A stretch of DNA of 64,000 bases, from positions 310,001-374,000 of the forward strand of contig CAJNOJ010000078.1 of NCBI GenBank assembly GCA_905250025.1, given 5' to 3'. The translations under genes and the position numbers were made by a program. Under the pieces are notes generated by a model. The model was not told the DNA's origin, searched no databases, and was given only the letters and a program-made list of their open reading frames with translations. This DNA is from Adineta ricciae. Taxonomy: Eukaryota; Rotifera; Eurotatoria; Adinetida; Adinetidae. This document shows positions 60,496-64,000 of the stretch, in pieces (within the stretch, counting starts at the first letter, position 1; every line of letters begins with the position of its first letter).

Positions 60496-62462
60496 ATGTC
60501 GTGGTATCACGCAGCACTGCTATCTGGAGATCGACCATCCTATCGATTTATCGATAGTTGTAAACGATTTTCCAGACGTTTAAGCACCGGAATCTATCGA
60601 GTTGTTCGTCGACGACCAACGTCAGGTAAGATCTATGCGATTAATAGTTTACAACGATTTGTTGATTATCATTGTTTGGACAAAGAATAAATTCAACGAC
60701 GAATTCTTGAATATAAAAATAGGTCTGTTAGTTTCAGGGATGTTTGGACTCTAGGGATTACTGAACAAAAGCAAATTTTGAAAGATAGCTTTTAGCAAAT
60801 CTGAATTGCGTCGTAAAACAAATCTGCCTAATAAAATTAAGTAGATGCACGCTATTCTGATGTTATTACAATGCTCAGGAACGAATCATGTTCCATTCTA
60901 GTAAACTTGTTTTGTATCCAGTCGAAAGAGCAATTGAGATTGTTTATGGACACAAATCATATTATTACAGACATGTTGCCATTTCATAATGAAGTCATTC
61001 GAGTTGTTGTTATTGATTGTTCGAAGAGGTTGTGTACTTCTGATAAAAGTCAATCCAATGATAGATGATACTATTGACAGTATTACATAGTCAATTAGAA
61101 ACAGACGTTTGCCAGAACGATTTCTTATCAGATATATTTGTATCATCCGTATATACGAATAGATAGACTTCCTTCGAACTAACGATCGTGAATGAAAAGA
61201 GCGAGCAAAATGTCATTAACTTGCCGTCTTGGATCGTTCTTATCTATTCGCGCAAGTATGATATGTTTCGATGATAACTTCCTTGCAATTGTTTCTCCAC
61301 ATAATATGCAACGTACGTTTGGATAATTATGGGTGCTAATATCGCATCTTTTTCTCAAAGACATAGTAGTTTGAATTTTGGTCGACGGAAACGACCAACC
61401 AGAGGTATATGTCACACATGAGTTTAGTTTCATCAGAAACGAAATGTGTCCAATGAACTTAAATGAGAAAATATTCTCTTTAGATGCACAGTTGGACGTA
61501 CTACTTTCAAGATGTTTTCAACACTCGCGATCTATTGACGAAATTGTTAAATGCACGCGCTTTACCAAAGCAGAAATTCGACTTTTGTATCGAAGTTTCA
61601 AACAAGTATACGAAATGATGGATTTTGAAAAACAAAAGACTTGTTCTTTATATTTAAGCAATGTCCAGGTGGAAGTGTCAACGAAGAACGATTACGATCC
61701 ATATACATCCAGTTCTTTCCACAGGGCAGTAAGTGATTTTTGATCAAAGATTATGTATCTTTTTCGTTCAAAATTCCTTCCAATATCAGATGCAGCAAGA
61801 TATGCTCGGTATCTATTCGCAATTATCGATCGAAATCGTAAAGGCACATGTACATTCGATGTAACTTGATTAAATATACTGGATTATCAAAATGAACGTT
61901 TCTGGGTTTTTTTAGGATTATATTTTTACATTATCGATTCTATGCCGTGGAACAATCGATGAAAAATTACGATGGATTTTTCGTTTTTATGATATTCATG
62001 GAGAAGGAATATTGACACGTGATGTAGAAACAATCTTATATAAATGAAAAATTTCAATATACTAAACTATTCGACTTAGGATCTGGGCGAGATTATTCGA
62101 TCCTTATATGATCTTCTCGGTCCATCAGTTCAACCGGTTGCTGATGAACGTCATATTCAAAGGCATATCAATGAGATTTTTCATGTATATAGACAAAAAA
62201 AAAGAGAGTTACAAATTGAATCTTCATGTTGTTTCTTTGTAGAGCATTGATAATATGCGTAACGAACAAATCACGGTGGAAGACTTTATTAATTATTGCA
62301 AACGAGTTCGTATCAAAGCTTTTCTTATATTTTAGTGTGTTTGTTAGTTCTGTCGTTACTGATTTTGTTCTTACTTTATTTGTATCGAAAAATGTGTGTT
62401 TTTTTTTGTTTCAGCGACCACAGCTGATCGACTCGATTCAAGCACTGTCGTATTGTTTATAA
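60496..62462 (+). CDS. KChIP-like EF-hand protein (Kv channel-interacting / neuronal calcium sensor family), two alternative first exons
   Basis: Common exons 61494-61605, 61659-61728, 61790-61860, 61916-62023, 62080-62184, 62243-62305 and 62415-62462 encode KCTRFTKAEIRLLYRSFKQQ, CPGGSVNEERLRSIYIQFFP, QGNAARYARYLFAIIDRNRK, FDDYIFTLSILCRGTIDEKL and RWIFRFYDIHGEGIL, all matching KChIPs, and end QALSYCL. Two upstream exons both end in phase 1 and splice in frame to 61494: 60496-60625 (MSWYHAALLSGDRPSYRFID and on, 43 codons, Arg-rich) and 61329-61404 (MGANIASFSQRHSS and on, 25 codons, Gly2 possibly myristoylated). KChIP genes of vertebrates also use alternative first exons. EF-hand loops DRNRKGTCTFDD, DIHGEGILTRDD and DNMRNEQITVED all have Asp at position 12, and the last lacks Gly6, so Ca2+ binding may be weak. 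DREAM/KCNIP3 or another NCS protein is the alternative. Confidence 0.85.
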
Positions 62463-62480
62463 ACAGATTCAATTCATTTG

Positions 62481-63056
62481 TCATTGATGATGCTGGTTGT
62501 CAACGGGAGCTCGAAGATGAGTCATCATAAATCGGTCACGTGCAAGAACATCAGGCGGATAAGGTGTTTGACGCTCGTTGAAACGCACATTTGTTGTTAC
62601 CTTTCGTCGTTGATTATACACCTGCTTCTCAGCTTCGACTCTTGTTTCATGATTATTATTTTGATTTGTATATACTACTTGATATTTCTTTCCTTGTTCT
62701 GGACGATGATCTTCGATAGTACTAATCGATTCCGAACGATCCTTTTGTATTGGCAACGGTTTTCGTGATTGCTGTTTCTTCGGAGACGAATCTACTGGTG
62801 TCTTGATTGAAATAGAAGACACAGATGATGATGAGGATGATGCAGTTGAAACTGAAGTGACAGAGTTTGCCCGACTAACATATGAATCAGTTGGTGTTAT
62901 CGAATGAATAACCGCAGGAGTTACTGTCATAGAGCGACGAAACGTTGTACATAATAAAAAAATAATAAGAAAAGAAACAGCGATGAATGCGACGCCTGAC
63001 AGTATAACAGAAATAAGTATTAAAACAGTTAATGTATTCCCGGAAAGTGCTTCCAT
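62481..63056 (-). CDS. Single-pass membrane protein, unknown
   Basis: Uninterrupted 191-codon frame. A short N-terminus (MEALSGNT) precedes one strong hydrophobic segment, residues about 8-37 (TVLILISVILSGVAFIAVSF and on), followed by FRR and a long polar region. The latter has a poly-Ser block (residues about 72-80), many Lys, Arg and Gln, and ends RFMMTHLRAPVDNQHHQ. The positive residues just after the helix suggest an extracellular N-terminus and cytosolic tail (type III-like). I recognise no family. It is tail-to-tail with the KChIP gene, with 18 bp between the two stop codons, so the 3' UTRs must overlap antisense. Confidence 0.6.
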   Translation of the reverse strand: MEALSGNTLTVLILISVILSGVAFIAVSFLIIFLLCTTFRRSMTVTPAVIHSITPTDSYVSRANSVTSVSTASSSSSSVSSISIKTPVDSSPKKQQSRKPLPIQKDRSESISTIEDHRPEQGKKYQVVYTNQNNNHETRVEAEKQVYNQRRKVTTNVRFNERQTPYPPDVLARDRFMMTHLRAPVDNQHHQ

Positions 63057-63871
63057 TCGTATTTTCTTATCATTATGCGTTCTCGTGCAGATTTTTATTC
63101 GTCTTTCATTTTATCTTTTGATAACATATGTCAACATCTTTACGAAATAAGTTTTTCATATAACTCCCTCTACTAATCTTCATTTTCTCCAATAAATACT
63201 GTACCTTATCGTTTAATTCTGTGCCAAAAATAAAGAATACTCTACCTCGATCGAGTATAAGTTAAAAGAACGAATCAGTTCAATTGCGATTGTTGTTATG
63301 CAATGCGTCTTATCACGATAATCATCGAATGCATTTAGCGAGATTGTATTGTGCTCAATATTTATTCTATGATAAGACATAATATTTCATTTGCATTCTG
63401 CTAGAAAAAGTATTGACTCATGTTTAATTCGCGTTGTTCCAAATCAAATAGTTCTCTTCGATGGGGTGAAATATATTTTCAGGAAAATAACGAGTTTTAA
63501 AGAAAATTTCCATTCTATTCTTCATTCGGAAAGAGAAATTGGCCTTAATTTGTCGTTCTAGATTTTCCGAAATGAACCATGGAATTAAATTTTCCAATAT
63601 CCTTTCCTCGATGATTCAATATATAGCGACATCTATTCTGAAAATTGACCTTTCAAAAAAGAAAAGAAAAGCAAAACTTATTGAGATAGAAGAAATAAAG
63701 CTTAACGATGAAAAAAGTTTTTTTTGTTAATTAGTGTTCTGTTGTGCAATACAACTCTAGCAGATAATCAATTGAATTTGTTCTATCGACGTCATTCTAT
63801 TCCAGCGTAGGCGTCTACATATGTGATTTTTTTTCCTCTTTTTTCATTCTTCTTCTTTTTTGATCTGAAAC
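63057..63871. other. Intergenic region at right edge
   Basis: About 815 bp between head-to-head genes, so probably two promoters. A 63-codon plus frame (63539-63730) is Lys-rich and unrecognised. No repeats of note. Confidence 0.35.
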
Positions 63872-64000
63872 ATGCTACAAGAAGATTCAAGTGACGATAA
63901 ATTGCCTATGACCGGTCGTTTGACCCCAATCGGTGGTGCCTCATCAGATACAGAATTTGCAATAGGGTACGTCGAGGAAAAAAACGCGACTTCTGAAAAA
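63872..64000 (+). CDS. Start of an unrecognised gene, running off the right edge
   Basis: ATG at 63872 opens MLQEDSSDDKLPMTGRLTPI followed by GGASSDTEFAIG, after which GTACGTCG looks like a splice donor (exon end about 63966). Acidic and Ser/Thr-rich, soluble in character. Only about 32 residues are available, too few for an assignment. Confidence 0.4.
   Translation, partial: MLQEDSSDDKLPMTGRLTPIGGASSDTEFAIGYVEEKNATSEK

Noticed and set aside
60871-61146. Short frames on both strands between the two candidate KChIP first exons
   Set aside because: They lie in the intron, lack compatible splice phases or motifs, and overlap each other.

Overview
This is a eukaryotic, animal nuclear window. 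Genes are cut by many short GT-AG introns, mostly about 48-60 nt. Exons are AT-leaning, and the gene set is metazoan: biogenic-amine-type and neuropeptide-type GPCRs, a KChIP-like calcium sensor, a TP53INP homologue, HD-PTP, PPIP5K and NDUFAF5. Compact genes, ~50-nt introns and strong 3' splice sites sitting 0-30 nt before start codons suggest a lineage with spliced-leader trans-splicing. A bdelloid rotifer is my best guess. This is inference, not proof.

Layout. 1-5179 (-): HD-PTP/PTPN23, running off the left edge. 5813-10234 (+): TFIIIC subunit GTF3C3, with an unrelated single-exon gene nested antisense in its one large intron (7044-7700). 10235-13654: mostly non-coding, with a decayed copy of the GTF3C3 3' end. 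13655-14814 (+): GOLPH3. 15158-15566: a perfect 204-bp duplication around a single N, probably an assembly join. 15885-17030 (+): NUDT9. 17425-19649 (+): CDC20. 21960-24576 (+): amine-type GPCR. 25223-31458 (+): PPIP5K/VIP1. 31964-33486 (+): NDUFAF5. 36658->41968 (+): a scaffold with nine PDZ domains, cut at a second N (41969). <41970-43429 (-): hormone-sensitive lipase N-terminal part, cut at the same N. 44711-46305 (-): fibrillarin with a micro-exon GAR domain. 47315-49855 (-): a tight PNPO > TAF11 > C1orf74-like cluster. 50464-51253 (+): TP53INP. 51767-55055 (+): two tandem PAPS-transporter (SLC35B3-like) genes. 58321-59871 (+): neuromedin-U/capa-type receptor. 60496-62462 (+): KChIP-like EF-hand protein with two candidate first exons. 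62481-63056 (-): unknown single-pass membrane protein. 63872->64000 (+): start of an unrecognised gene.

The genes do not form one pathway; most are housekeeping or signalling genes. Linked groups are the PNPO-TAF11-C1orf74 cluster (spacers of 107 and 57 bp, each ending in a 3' splice site before the next ATG) and the tandem SLC35B3 pair. The most striking features are the symmetric micro-exons of fibrillarin, the start-proximal splice acceptors on many genes, the nested antisense gene, the alternative KChIP N-termini and the altered CDC20 C-terminal tail. Exon borders were read by eye from GT/AG sites and reading-frame continuity, so single borders may be off.
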